In this document: positions 17,780-26,247 of the stretch, one piece after another
Numbering within the stretch: the first letter of the stretch is position 1
How the letters are laid out: each line of letters starts with the position of its first letter
Assembly: GCA_029881435.1 (NCBI GenBank)
Contig: JAOUMR010000016.1
Span: 1 to 52,254 of the forward strand
Direction of reading: 5' to 3'
Length of the DNA stretch: 52,254 bases
Source: Nitrospira sp.
Lineage (GTDB): Bacteria > Nitrospirota > Nitrospiria > Nitrospirales > Nitrospiraceae
Notes under the pieces: generated by a model
Database searches by the model: none
What the model saw: the letters and a program-made list of their open reading frames with translations, nothing else
What the model was told of the DNA's origin: nothing
Program-made: the position numbers and the translations under genes

Positions 17780-18097
17780 CGAGTTTCAGGGGCGCGTCCT
17801 CAGCCTAACGCATTTCGCTAGGCGCGGATGGACTCCGCGGTGAGCATGAGGGCTGACTCGAGAAACACATACCACCTTTGCCGCGCGCGTCAGTTGAAGC
17901 CATCACCAGAAGTGCATGGTTATGCTGGACACGTATCTTCCAAGGTGACTTGCCGTTGTAAACCGTTATGCCTGCAAATCATTGTTGAGAATGTCTCCTG
18001 CTGCTGAGGAAGCCATCGAGCACTGATATCCTGTAGGCCAGGCATTGGGAACTATGGGCTTGAGAAATCCCGGCCTGGTCGTATAGGTTCATACACG
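17780..18097. other. intergenic stretch, nothing recognised
   Basis: About 320 bases with short broken frames only. No hairpin with a T-run, RNA gene or convincing promoter was seen. Confidence 0.4.
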
Positions 18098-18391
18098 ATG
18101 AATTTGAAGCTGTGGCATAGGATGAATGGGAGTCTGCTGACCAGAGCAGTGGTGATATCTGTCGTTGTTCAGGGATGCGCTATTGCTCCCCCTCCCCCGG
18201 TGGAACGGGAGCCTAATCCGGTTGTCGATCAGTCAGCGAAGGTGCGAGACTTGCGGAAGCAAATTCGCGAGCGAGATAGACGAATCGAAGAGTTAGAGTC
18301 TCAACTTGAGGCGTTGAAGTTGATTGATCAAGATTCCGTGAAACAGAAAACACCGCTTAAACCACCTACAACGCTGAAACCTCTCGAATGA
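18098..18391 (+). CDS. small coiled-coil lipoprotein
   Basis: The 97-residue product has a signal sequence ending in VVVQGCA, giving a lipidated cysteine at residue 27, then a proline-rich spacer and a charged heptad stretch (LRKQIRERDRRIEELESQLE, about residues 52-72) that should form a coiled coil. A Lys/Pro/Thr tail ends the protein. The layout resembles small envelope lipoproteins that tether or space membranes (Lpp-like in design, not in sequence). It stands alone; the function is unknown. Confidence 0.75.
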   Translation: MNLKLWHRMNGSLLTRAVVISVVVQGCAIAPPPPVEREPNPVVDQSAKVRDLRKQIRERDRRIEELESQLEALKLIDQDSVKQKTPLKPPTTLKPLE

Positions 18392-19002
18392 CCGGCTTGC
18401 CACTCGCAAGAAATGAACGCTGAAACCTATCGCATTGCACCACGATTCCCGGCCCAGTTTTAGCCGCATCAGAGATGTATGATTGCAAGCCTTGACGGCG
18501 ACCTCTTTCTTCCTCGGTTACATCTGCGCGTCCATTTTAGAATATGTTTTTCAGTATAGTGCGTATCAATCCCCAGCCCTTAACACGGTGTACGGCGACC
18601 CAACGGCGATTCGCCGCGTTGGAAGCCTTGTGTCACTGTGGCAGTTACCTGACTATAGGCGGATGCAAGGGAATGTACCGAATGTATCGTTTGGGCAGTT
18701 TCTGCAGTTTCTAATGAGGTCCCATCGGTTTTTGTCGACGAAGACACTCAAGGGTGAAGATTGTGACCATGGCCTTGGGAATCGCAGACTGGAATCTATC
18801 TCTGCAGAAAAAACCGCTACGACTGTGGGTACGGCTCCCGTGTGCCGACGGCAATGACCCTAATATCGCACCCCCAATTGATCAGGTCAGAACACCTGTA
18901 GAATATTTCCCGAACTTTGAGCGACATGACGGGCGTGCGCGTAGGAACCGTCGATCCGTCATCCATAGACCGTAATTGGTCGAGTGGCGAATACGTATCA
19001 AT
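18392..19002. other. 610-base stretch without a supported gene
   Basis: Several overlapping short plus-strand frames (for example 18483-18857, TTG start) show no family features, ribosome site or consistent codon bias. They could be decayed coding DNA. The stretch lies between the coiled-coil lipoprotein and the 3' end of the radical SAM gene. Confidence 0.4.
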
Positions 19003-20568
19003 TCAGCGGAAGAGCATCTCGCAGGCTGACGCAGTGGCTCGCTCCATGGCTGCAAGTTGCCGACGAACTCTTTGATCTTCCGCTCGTGCGAATCGTGCTA
19101 AATTGACTAATTCGTGGTGCTCCAGTGTCCTCGCTTCTCCCGAGTCGATCAGATCGATCGCACTCTCCAGCACGTCCAACATGACTCCGTTGGAGGACTG
19201 GACCAAGGCGCGCGCGGCCGCGTCACGATCCGGGTCACGGCGCCGGTTTGGCATATCGAGATGAGTGTCGAATAACATTCCCCGAAGGACGTTCCAGGTC
19301 GCATGGCTACCGAAATTGCGTCCTTCGAACGCCATCAAGCAGAAGTCCCACAGTAAGTCGACATGTGGGTCGAGGAAACGATATTCGGCCTCCAATGCTG
19401 GTCCGTTGAGCCGACCTTCTTCTCTCAACCGTTTTTCAATTGGTATCCCCACATACGGCAGGGTCCGGCAAAATCCAGCCACGGCCCAGCCGTCCTCGGT
19501 GAAGGTTCGGAGGAATGTCATGTTGTTGCGCGCCGTCTGCATGGTGGACCATGGCTCCAGTAGCATGAATCCGAAATCGAAGCTCACATCCAGCTCGCGC
19601 AGAATCTTTCCGGCACGAAGATGAACGTCCGGTTGCAGATGCTTGTTGAGCACGGCGAGGCTTGTTTCATCTCCACCTTCAACACCCATATATACATGGC
19701 ATAATCCCGCCGAGACGAGGGGCGCCAGGAGATCGACGCGGATCTCATCCGATCGGCAGGCGATCTTCCAGCGCATCTCTTGCTCAAGCCCACGGCGAAC
19801 AATTTCGCCAGCAACCGCTTTCGCCCAGGCCTTGGCCTCCGTCCCGCCGGCTAAGAAGTCGTCGTCCTGAAACAGAATCAGCTTCGCGCCGCGGTCTCGT
19901 ACCAAATGCTCCACCTCATCCACGACCTTTACGGGACTGCGGCGACGACGCCCGGTCGTCCCATTCGCTTCGTAAAAGGTGATGATGGAACAGAAGGAAC
20001 ATTTCCATGGACAGCCACGTGAGCCAAGAACTGATGCTGTGGGAAGATCTTGCCGTCGATAGTCGATGTCACGGCGATCCGGTTCGGGGAAGTCATCGAT
20101 ATGGGTCCGACCCTGCCGAGGTGGAGTGAGCACGACGTTGCCTTGATCCAGCCAGGCAATGCCGGGGACTTGCCGCCACAGGGACGAATCATCGAGTTTC
20201 TCCGCGATTTCTATCAAGGTATCCTCGCCCTCGAAACGGACGACCGAGTCGAGTTCCGGAATGTGTCGGAGCAATTCTGCCGGCTCGAACGACGCATAGT
20301 GTCCACCGATGGTGAAATGCGCCTGCACAGCGGCGGCCCGAAGCGCACGGATGACTGTGGCAAATTGCGGCACCATGTATTGGAATATGAGCGAGAACCC
20401 AACAATATCAGGCCGCTCAGTCTGAATGAGACGCAGCAAAGGGTCCGGATCGCTGCCGAACGCAACGATCCGGGTGTGATGACCATGTTGCAATAACCGA
20501 CTGGAGAGGTATCGAATCCCAAGGTTGTCTTGGTCTTCATACCCCACCAGGAGAACACGTCGTCCCAT
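19003..20568 (-). CDS. B12-binding-domain radical SAM protein
   Basis: Radical S-adenosylmethionine enzyme of the cobalamin-binding class. Residues 1-135 form a Rossmann-type B12-like domain. The base-off histidine motif DxHxxG is replaced by D12-Q-D-N-L-G17, so cobalamin, if bound, is held without that histidine. The radical SAM core carries the cluster motif GCPWKCSFCS (Cys186, Cys190, Cys193). Substrate is unknown; relatives include methyltransferases and ring-forming enzymes. The start lies five bases after the stop of the 331-residue upstream gene, with no separate promoter room, so the two are almost certainly co-translated. That makes the neighbour, or something it binds, a candidate substrate. 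Confidence 0.9.
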   Translation of the reverse strand: MGRRVLLVGYEDQDNLGIRYLSSRLLQHGHHTRIVAFGSDPDPLLRLIQTERPDIVGFSLIFQYMVPQFATVIRALRAAAVQAHFTIGGHYASFEPAELLRHIPELDSVVRFEGEDTLIEIAEKLDDSSLWRQVPGIAWLDQGNVVLTPPRQGRTHIDDFPEPDRRDIDYRRQDLPTASVLGSRGCPWKCSFCSIITFYEANGTTGRRRRSPVKVVDEVEHLVRDRGAKLILFQDDDFLAGGTEAKAWAKAVAGEIVRRGLEQEMRWKIACRSDEIRVDLLAPLVSAGLCHVYMGVEGGDETSLAVLNKHLQPDVHLRAGKILRELDVSFDFGFMLLEPWSTMQTARNNMTFLRTFTEDGWAVAGFCRTLPYVGIPIEKRLREEGRLNGPALEAEYRFLDPHVDLLWDFCLMAFEGRNFGSHATWNVLRGMLFDTHLDMPNRRRDPDRDAAARALVQSSNGVMLDVLESAIDLIDSGEARTLEHHELVNLARFARAEDQRVRRQLAAMERATASACEMLFR

Positions 20569-20573
20569 TGCGG

Positions 20574-21569
20574 TTATTTCCGAGGTGTCGTCTTCTTTGC
20601 CATCGCCTCCAAGGTTTTCAACACAGCCTGACCGCGGAGCAAGGTCGCTCTGGTTCCTGCGATCGTGCGCCTAAGCTCGGCAGACTGCATCTTCTTGGCG
20701 GCACCGAGCAGACCTTCGAATGCATCGAAGTCCGTGACAGTTCCGCCACGCACCACATCGAGCGATTCGCTGATCAACTTCAGTCTGATGATATCTTCTG
20801 GTGACGGGTCGCCTTTGTCGATAAACTTACCCAAATCATGAGCCCGGATCAGTTCGATGAGCTTCACGAAGATATCGATTCCAGGCTTGGCCGGCACGAC
20901 ATATGCTGCCATCAGGAAACTGCTGTTGTTCTGAGGGACCGAGAAGAACGGAGATGTCGAATTCGCAATACCTGTTACCCCTACTCCTGAGACGATGTCG
21001 TCATCATTCTCTTCAAAATAGCCAGTGGCATCCCCACCGTAGACGAGCTGTTGCCATGAGGAAAAGTCTAAGAGAGGATCGCCGATGCTTCGTTGCAGAT
21101 GGTCTTTGGCATGAATAGTTGCCGCACCCCATTGGGTTCGGACGACATGGTCGTTGCCGTCACCAGGCCATGCGACCGGCGTACCTCCTGGCGCATTGAC
21201 GAAGGTGCTGCCTGGTCCATCGATCGGTGTGGGATTGATTGGCCCTGTGCTGACCCAGTGAGCATCCACGATTACACGAGCCGTCGTACCAGGTCCAGTG
21301 GGCGGGATACCGTAATAGGCTGCAGCAGGCCATTCCGACCAATTTGTGGGATGGTTGAAAGTCCACCGAATCTTCCGTTTCCCTGTAATGCGTCGGCCGG
21401 TATCCCAATACAGAAACGACCGTGACACGCCGTTGGCATCCGGCAAGGACGGAGGCGCTGTCTGTTCAACCGTTGTCCCAGCAGCGGTGACGGTGACATC
21501 GAGCGATCCGAATGAGCTGAGGTCCGTCCCTTCACGAAACAACTTGCCCTTCGTCGTGAAATGCCCCAT
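20574..21569 (-). CDS. unknown protein paired with the radical SAM enzyme
   Basis: The 331-residue protein has no family I recognise. The start at 21569 (MGHFTTKGKLFREG) has a strong AAGGAGGG site. No signal peptide or membrane segment is visible. Residues 1 to about 230 are rich in Gly, Pro, Thr, Trp and Asn with beta-like spacing (VTAAGTTVEQTAPPSLPDAN; KIRWTFNHPTNWSEWPAAAY). The last 100 residues are helical and charged (KPGIDIFVKLIELIRAHD; ELRRTIAGTRATLLRG) and end in a basic tail. The radical SAM gene follows after five bases. It could be the substrate, a scaffold, or a structural protein that is modified. No cleavable leader or short core peptide is apparent. Confidence 0.7.
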   Translation of the reverse strand: MGHFTTKGKLFREGTDLSSFGSLDVTVTAAGTTVEQTAPPSLPDANGVSRSFLYWDTGRRITGKRKIRWTFNHPTNWSEWPAAAYYGIPPTGPGTTARVIVDAHWVSTGPINPTPIDGPGSTFVNAPGGTPVAWPGDGNDHVVRTQWGAATIHAKDHLQRSIGDPLLDFSSWQQLVYGGDATGYFEENDDDIVSGVGVTGIANSTSPFFSVPQNNSSFLMAAYVVPAKPGIDIFVKLIELIRAHDLGKFIDKGDPSPEDIIRLKLISESLDVVRGGTVTDFDAFEGLLGAAKKMQSAELRRTIAGTRATLLRGQAVLKTLEAMAKKTTPRK

Positions 21570-22065
21570 GCCGCGTCCCTCCTTTTCAGAATGTGAAAGT
21601 CGTCTCCTTACAACTTGCCAGTGGATGCAAAGCGATGGTCTGCATTTGGGTTGACCGAAAGTATTCCGGTGACGGGCTACTTCTCCGGTACTCCAGTTGG
21701 TCCCTGAACTGAGCTTGATCGGGGCAGCGAGCTGTCCCGAATTCCCCCCACGCATATTTCTAGGAACGATTGTGCCTTCGAAGTATCGAGCGAATAATAG
21801 TATCACATGTTTTTGCCATATTAGGAATACGAAACTACTATGCGCTGGAAGAAATACCAGGAGATTGTGTTTCCGGGATGAAGCAGGTCAATAGTCCGAG
21901 AGGCGTGATACCCTCGGCGTACTGATATTTCTCACGCTGGATGACCGCGATGATATGGAAACTAGGCCAGGTGTCGTTGAAAGCAGTGTCAACCTAGTGC
22001 CGCGCCGTCCTGGCTAGGATGAGGAGCAAGTGATCGAATGGTGAGGAACGCTCTATCACCAACCG
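21570..22065. other. intergenic stretch upstream of the radical SAM pair
   Basis: About 500 bases between two minus-strand genes. No supported gene. The promoter of the 331-residue gene should lie in the part adjoining 21570, but no clear boxes were identified. Confidence 0.4.
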
Positions 22066-22440
22066 CTACTCATGATGGTGCGGGGCCGCGGAGGCTGATG
22101 GCATGGGGGCCGAAATACATCCCTCTATGAACTCGACTTTGCATTGCCATGAAGAGGCAGCCTCGTTGACGCGGGTGATCACATCAGCCGGCTTCACGGT
22201 ATTCGGAATAATGTCCACGAGCACATGATTGGGGACACGATTGAAATACACACCGACCACACCAGGAATTGCCTGCAGAACAGTATTCATCTCGGTTTCC
22301 TTGCTGTCGCAACCAGAGCCGCTGAGCGTCAGAGGAAGCCGTTCCTTAACAGGTGGAGATGCCCAAACAGGCAGGGAGAGAGCAAGGTTTGCGAGAAGGT
22401 ACAAAGCAACGACGGTTCCTTGGTGCCAGGCACTTTGCAT
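22066..22440 (-). CDS. secreted HMA-like small protein
   Basis: The 124-residue product begins with a signal peptide (hydrophobic VVALYLLANLALSLPVWA, cleavage near WAS-PP). The mature part resembles a heavy-metal-associated fold: a beta strand LTLSGSGCDSKETEMN, a helix, then the strand pair GVVGVYFNRVPNHVLVDI and VKPADVITRVNEAA. Only one cysteine stands where the HMA motif has CxxC. Two more cysteines (WQC, EGC) and a His-rich end (APHHHE) could add metal ligands or a disulfide. A role in periplasmic metal handling is inferred, not shown. The ATG at 22440 was chosen over an adjacent TTG. Confidence 0.65.
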   Translation of the reverse strand: MQSAWHQGTVVALYLLANLALSLPVWASPPVKERLPLTLSGSGCDSKETEMNTVLQAIPGVVGVYFNRVPNHVLVDIIPNTVKPADVITRVNEAASSWQCKVEFIEGCISAPMPSASAAPHHHE

Positions 22441-22596
22441 CAAGTAGACCCTTTGTATGTGAATAAAACATTATTCTAACACCCAAGGGCGAACGATTAA
22501 AGTACACGATGCCCATTGTTATCAGCTCAGTGGCTGCTCCGTCTCATGGTGAAAGCCGGTGGACTCAGTGTTGGAATCCAGCGATAATGAGCGCCC

Positions 22597-23424
22597 ATGA
22601 TCGATCAACCTCGTCGAGTCTGGCCGGAAGTCGTGGGACTCATCCCCGCGGCTGGCCAAGCGAAGCGTTTGCAGCCGTTTCCCTGCAGCAAGGAACTGTT
22701 TCCTGTGGGGTTCGCCAAAGATCCGCAGACGGGGATGCCACGACCAAAAGTAGCAGCACAATATCTCTTGGAAAAATTCAAAGCAGCCGGCATCTCTAAA
22801 ACCTTCATCGTCATCCGCGAGGGGAAATGGGACATTCCAAACTATTTTCAGGAGGGGCAAGGCGTGGGGCTCTCGCTTGCGTACCTTGTTATTCCTGGAT
22901 CAGCCGGTCCCCCTGACACCCTTGATCGCGCGTATCCATTTATCGCTCAGAACCGGATCGCGTTCGGATTTCCTGACATCTTGTTCGGTCCGGCAGATGC
23001 CTATCGACAGTTGGTCGAACAACAGGAGCGTACCGAGGCAGATGTGGTGCTCGGGCTGCATCGTATTGAAGAGACGCGTGCCTGGGATATGGTGGATAGC
23101 GACACGGATGGATGGGTGCGTGCGATTGTGATGAAACCGGCTTCGACCACCCTGACGTTCGGCTGGTGCTTCGCCGTCTGGACGCCGGCCTTCACGGAGT
23201 TCTTGCACCAGTTTCTCCGTGCCAACGAGACGATGCGTAATATGAATGTCCTGGCCAGTACAGCCAACGATCCAGGAGGAGATTTAGCCGTGGGTGTTGT
23301 GTTCCAGGCAGCTCTCAAGGCGGGGCTAAGAATGCAGGCGGTGAAGTTTCCACAGGACAGCTATCTTGATATCGGTACGCCTGAGAACCTCGCAAAAGCG
23401 GTACGCCGAGAAGTTACTGAATGA
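22597..23424 (+). CDS. nucleotidyltransferase (sugar-1-phosphate type)
   Basis: GT-A-fold nucleotidyltransferase that activates a sugar phosphate with an NTP, in the family of glucose-1-phosphate thymidylyl- and uridylyltransferases. The N-terminal signature reads LIPAAGQAKRLQPFPCSKEL, a variant of the G-x-G-T-R-L consensus in which Gln-Ala-Lys replaces Gly-Thr-Arg. Metal-site candidates are FPDILFGPADAY and, near the end, DSYLDIGTPENL. At 275 residues it is a minimal single-domain form. No sugar-pathway gene is adjacent, so the substrate is open. Two nearby ATGs and no strong ribosome site leave the start slightly uncertain. Confidence 0.85.
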   Translation: MIDQPRRVWPEVVGLIPAAGQAKRLQPFPCSKELFPVGFAKDPQTGMPRPKVAAQYLLEKFKAAGISKTFIVIREGKWDIPNYFQEGQGVGLSLAYLVIPGSAGPPDTLDRAYPFIAQNRIAFGFPDILFGPADAYRQLVEQQERTEADVVLGLHRIEETRAWDMVDSDTDGWVRAIVMKPASTTLTFGWCFAVWTPAFTEFLHQFLRANETMRNMNVLASTANDPGGDLAVGVVFQAALKAGLRMQAVKFPQDSYLDIGTPENLAKAVRREVTE

Positions 23425-23478
23425 CGACAAGGCGTTCACGGAGCATACGAGTGCGACGATTCGTCCTGCACCGGAGGT

Positions 23479-23931
23479 TTACTTGGCCTGGATGAGAAAG
23501 GCTTTTGAGCGGGCATTGCCGCCACTGGCGATGACATCGATGAACGACATGCCTGGCCGAACATCGGGAACCGTTGCCTTAATGCTCGTGTCGTTTACAT
23601 ACGTATAGTCGATCGTGGTCGGACCCGCCGCACTAAACGTCACGCCGCGGAAACAGTCTTTGGTTCCAAACTGTTCCCCCGTGATCATGATGGTCTGGCC
23701 AGGCTTGGCCTCGTCCGGTTCCACCGAGACGATCGTGGGTTTCTTACTGCTATCGCAGATGGGATCTTTTTCGACTGTCTGCTCATCGTGTCCTTTGATC
23801 GATTCCGCATCGTGCAGCGTGTACCCCGCACCATCGACGATCACTCCTTCTTCAGCGACTGCGTGGACAGAGAAGGAGGGGAGCAAAAGGGATATCACGA
23901 CGAGGAGCGATGAGAGGATTAGAGGAACCAT
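23479..23931 (-). CDS. secreted IPT/TIG-domain protein
   Basis: The start at 23931 has an AAGGAG site seven bases ahead. A signal peptide (MVPLILSSLLVVISLLLPSF, cleavage near VHA-VAEE) is followed by a 35-residue linker and one immunoglobulin-like IPT/TIG domain at about residues 62-149. Its landmarks are IVSVEPDEAKPGQTIMITGE, a Cys pair (PICDSS, KDCFRG) and VIASGGNARSKAFLI. IPT domains mediate binding in extracellular proteins; here the domain is alone, so it may be an adaptor or a surface protein. It lies just downstream of a decayed gene on the same strand, whose promoter it may still use. Confidence 0.8.
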   Translation of the reverse strand: MVPLILSSLLVVISLLLPSFSVHAVAEEGVIVDGAGYTLHDAESIKGHDEQTVEKDPICDSSKKPTIVSVEPDEAKPGQTIMITGEQFGTKDCFRGVTFSAAGPTTIDYTYVNDTSIKATVPDVRPGMSFIDVIASGGNARSKAFLIQAK

Positions 23932-23953
23932 CGGGATCTCCTTTGCTTCAGAG

Positions 23954-24377
23954 CTACTTGCTCGGCATGGGGACATAGGTTTCTCCGACAATGGCTTGCC
24001 CGGGAGGAGATAGCGGAAAGTTGGGAAATGCAGCAACAAGGGAATTCGGATCTGGTCTTGACCGATTGCAGTGGTGTTGTGTCTTTATCCCACAGGACAT
24101 CGACATAAGTCCGGGGGTTCGCTTTTTCAAAGGCTCGGGCTAATGCCTCAATGGTCGGTTGTTCTGGCCCGTTGCCGGCGATGACAAGGTTTCCTGCAAG
24201 CTGACCCCAGGCACCCGAAGGCACCAGGGAAAGAGTCACACTGAGGAGCAGCCATGTAAGCAGTCGCCCCGTTGTCAGAGAATCACCCGTTGCCACGGGT
24301 TGGCTGGGCTGACTGCGGAATGTGCGGTGGGATGAGAGCGGTGTTTTGCAGTTACGATTCAGACGTCGATCCTCCAT
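23954..24377 (-). pseudogene. decayed periplasmic solute-binding-protein gene
   Basis: The first part encodes a signal peptide (LLTWLLLSVTLSLVPSGAWG) followed by LAGNLVIAGNGPEQPTIEAL and ANPRTYVDVLWDKDT, the N-terminus of a PstS-like substrate-binding protein. The frame then fails: near 24050 the reading shifts, and another frame carries a plausible C-terminal end (SLVAAFPNFPLSPPGQAI through GETYVPMPSK) up to a stop at 23954. The total is far too short for the roughly 280-residue family, so an internal deletion with frameshift is likely. The start overlaps the end of the FmdB gene. A chance join with another protein's tail is also possible. Confidence 0.6.
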
Positions 24378-24672
24378 GCTCCGTTGAGTCAGAATCGGAA
24401 GACATGTTTGGCAGGGGCATGTTGCGTTTCGCGTTCAACGGCGGTAGTTTGGCGAATCGCTGCATCCGTTCCTGGCCCATTGCCTTGGCTTTAATCTCGG
24501 TGAATCCTGGTTTGCGGTCCCCGCTCACCGTGGACGAAAATGAGGACATAAGGCGAGTCGCTTGCCTCGCATGACAATGAGGGCATTCCGTGTCCTCGAC
24601 TCTGGTATAAACGGATTGGGTCGCCTCGAATTGGTTTTCACACTGCCCACAGCGGTACTCATAGAGTGGCAC
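24352..24672 (-). CDS. FmdB-family zinc-ribbon protein
   Basis: The 106-residue protein starts MPLYEYRCGQCENQFEATQ and has paired cysteines Cys8/Cys11 and Cys30/Cys33 (ECPHCHA), the full zinc ribbon of the FmdB/CxxC_CxxC_SSSS family. The SSFSS segment after the ribbon is part of the family pattern. The tail (from about residue 60) is charged, then Ser/Asp-rich. FmdB was named as a regulator of formamidase and amidase genes, but most members have no proven role. It overlaps the first codons of the decayed binding-protein gene downstream. Confidence 0.85.
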   Translation of the reverse strand: MPLYEYRCGQCENQFEATQSVYTRVEDTECPHCHARQATRLMSSFSSTVSGDRKPGFTEIKAKAMGQERMQRFAKLPPLNAKRNMPLPNMSSDSDSTEHGGSTSES

Positions 24673-24828
24673 GGGATTCGATCCTTTCTCTCTGTAACGG
24701 CGATCTCATCCGTAGGGTGTCAGGCCTTGACAAGCTTGCCTTGCGTAGGCGATCTTGACCGGCCCACGGACATCTGTTTATTGTAACAACTTACGCTGCT
24801 CAACTGCCAGCTTCATAGGAGGGTTTCG

Positions 24829-25005
24829 ATGCCAGTGCTGATTCGACGATACAAAGGTCACAACGGGATGATGCAGGAAGAACGAATCGATGATGAGGAT
24901 CGAATCGAACGCTATATGAAGCTCTTCGAGAAAGATGATGTCAAAAAGTTGGGAACCGGCGTGAAGGTCTTCATCGAGAAGGATGAGTGGCAGCTTCTCC
25001 CATAG
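24829..25005 (+). CDS. small conserved-looking protein (58 aa)
   Basis: Short gene found by direct translation. The start ATG at 24829 has a strong GGAGGG site six bases ahead. The product begins MPVLIRRYKGHNGMMQEERI, is rich in Asp, Glu, Lys and Arg, and ends FIEKDEWQLLP. It looks like a compact alpha/beta protein and shows a clear coding pattern. Function unknown. The following small gene at 25103 is on the same strand and may be co-transcribed. Confidence 0.65.
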   Translation: MPVLIRRYKGHNGMMQEERIDDEDRIERYMKLFEKDDVKKLGTGVKVFIEKDEWQLLP

Positions 25006-25102
25006 TTCGCTGAGGGATGAGTAGTGAAGGGTCGGTGCGTAGTATCCCGCATGCCCTTTCCCAGCCCCTCACCGAGATCTATCCACTCCTAACCGGTCTG
25101 CC

Positions 25103-25306
25103 ATGACATACTGGCTTCACATTGCCCGTGGGATCGACCGAGTAACGCTCCATCGAGATCGTTGCTCCGAGGTGCCGTCCACGTCGACCTCGAGCGACTT
25201 CTGGGAAGGTGGATGGTTTGACTATCCCGATAAGGAGCGCGCGCTCCGGGCCATGGAGCAGGCGGGAGTGAATCGACAACGATTGTGCCCCTTGTGCAAA
25301 CCTTGA
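25103..25306 (+). CDS. small protein of unknown function (67 aa)
   Basis: The product starts MTYWLHIARGIDRVTLHRDR and ends with a CPLCKP motif; a third cysteine lies at residue 21. A WEGGWFDYPDKERALRAMEQ segment suggests a folded domain with one helix. The C-terminal CxxC could bind metal or form a disulfide. There is no good ribosome site. It follows the 58-residue gene on the same strand. Composition looks protein-like, but the family is not recognised. Confidence 0.5.
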   Translation: MTYWLHIARGIDRVTLHRDRCSEVPSTSTSSDFWEGGWFDYPDKERALRAMEQAGVNRQRLCPLCKP

Positions 25307-25341
25307 AGGCTTATAGGCTTACAATGGTGAATGCTTGGTGC

Positions 25342-25376
25342 TGAATGTTGGCATGCTCGAGTTCATGCAACATTCA
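25342..25376. repeat. inverted repeat before the DMT transporter gene
   Basis: TGAATGTTGGCATG (25342-25355) pairs with CATGCAACATTCA (25364-25376), with one bulged G and an 8-base loop. A third related piece, ATTCAACATTGC, lies immediately downstream. It resembles dispersed extragenic palindromes, but no second copy was seen in this window. Confidence 0.45.
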
Positions 25377-25400
25377 TAGGTCATCATTCAACATTGCACT

Positions 25401-26225
25401 ATGCCCCGACTGGCACTCTTACTGACGACGGTTATCTGGGGCGCGACCTTCCCAGCCACCAAAGCGGCACTTGAACAAATTTCTCCGCTCTCTTTCCTGT
25501 TTTTTCGATTTTTCCTCGGCACGCTGTTAATCTTGCTATGGCTTGTGGCCAGTCGCCGTCGCCTGCATTATGATCGTGCCGTATTAGGGGCGAGTGCGCT
25601 GACCACCGTCTTCCTTTTTCTCGGATATTTACTGCAAACCGTTGGGCTCCAGCATACGACGGCATCGAATTCGGCCTTTCTGACGGCGCTGTATGTGGTG
25701 TTTGTTCCGTTGATCTTGATGCGGATCGACCGGCGGGTGATGATGGCGACAGCAATTGCGGTCGGTGGGCTCTGGTTGCTGATCAAGCCTGATACCACGA
25801 TGAATATCGGAGACCTGATGACGCTTGGATGTGCGGTCGCGTTCGCGGGTCATATCATTTGTCTCGAGCGATTCACCCGACAAGTCGATGCCCCGTCGTT
25901 ACTCGTTTGGCAGATGCTGGCGATGACCGTGCTGTTTCTTCCTGCTCCGTGGTGGGAGGAGTCTCCATCCGGTGCGTTTTCCCTCACCGCCGTCTTGCTG
26001 ATCGGTCTGGGGGTTACGGGCGTACTCGCTACATTGGCGTTTGCCGTACAAATGTGGGCACAACAGCTGGTTCCCGCCCAGCAGGTGGCGCTCCTGTTTG
26101 CGTCCGAACCAGCCTATGCAGCCTGGCTCTCGTGGTACTTTCTCGGAGAGACGCTGGATATGCAGGGATGGATTGGGAGCGCACTCATCTTATTGGCTGT
26201 TGTCATCGGAGCATTCGGCGGATGA
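25401..26225 (+). CDS. EamA/DMT-superfamily transporter
   Basis: Inner-membrane transporter of the drug/metabolite superfamily, likely an exporter or permease for small metabolites. The 274 residues form about ten hydrophobic helices, with an internal repeat of two EamA halves. The first opens LALLLTTVIWGATFPATKAA and the second lies in the C-terminal half, where the conserved EPAYAAWLSWYFLGETL occurs. Substrate cannot be predicted. No ribosome site is evident before the ATG. The next gene (26248) follows after 22 bases with its own strong site, so the two may share a transcript. Confidence 0.88.
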   Translation: MPRLALLLTTVIWGATFPATKAALEQISPLSFLFFRFFLGTLLILLWLVASRRRLHYDRAVLGASALTTVFLFLGYLLQTVGLQHTTASNSAFLTALYVVFVPLILMRIDRRVMMATAIAVGGLWLLIKPDTTMNIGDLMTLGCAVAFAGHIICLERFTRQVDAPSLLVWQMLAMTVLFLPAPWWEESPSGAFSLTAVLLIGLGVTGVLATLAFAVQMWAQQLVPAQQVALLFASEPAYAAWLSWYFLGETLDMQGWIGSALILLAVVIGAFGG

Positions 26226-26247
26226 TCATTTCGGCAGGAGGAGTTCT

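Noticed and set aside
22066-24377. A single metal or phosphate uptake operon from the HMA-like, IPT and binding-protein genes
   Set aside because: A plus-strand nucleotidyltransferase gene interrupts the series, and the binding-protein gene is decayed.
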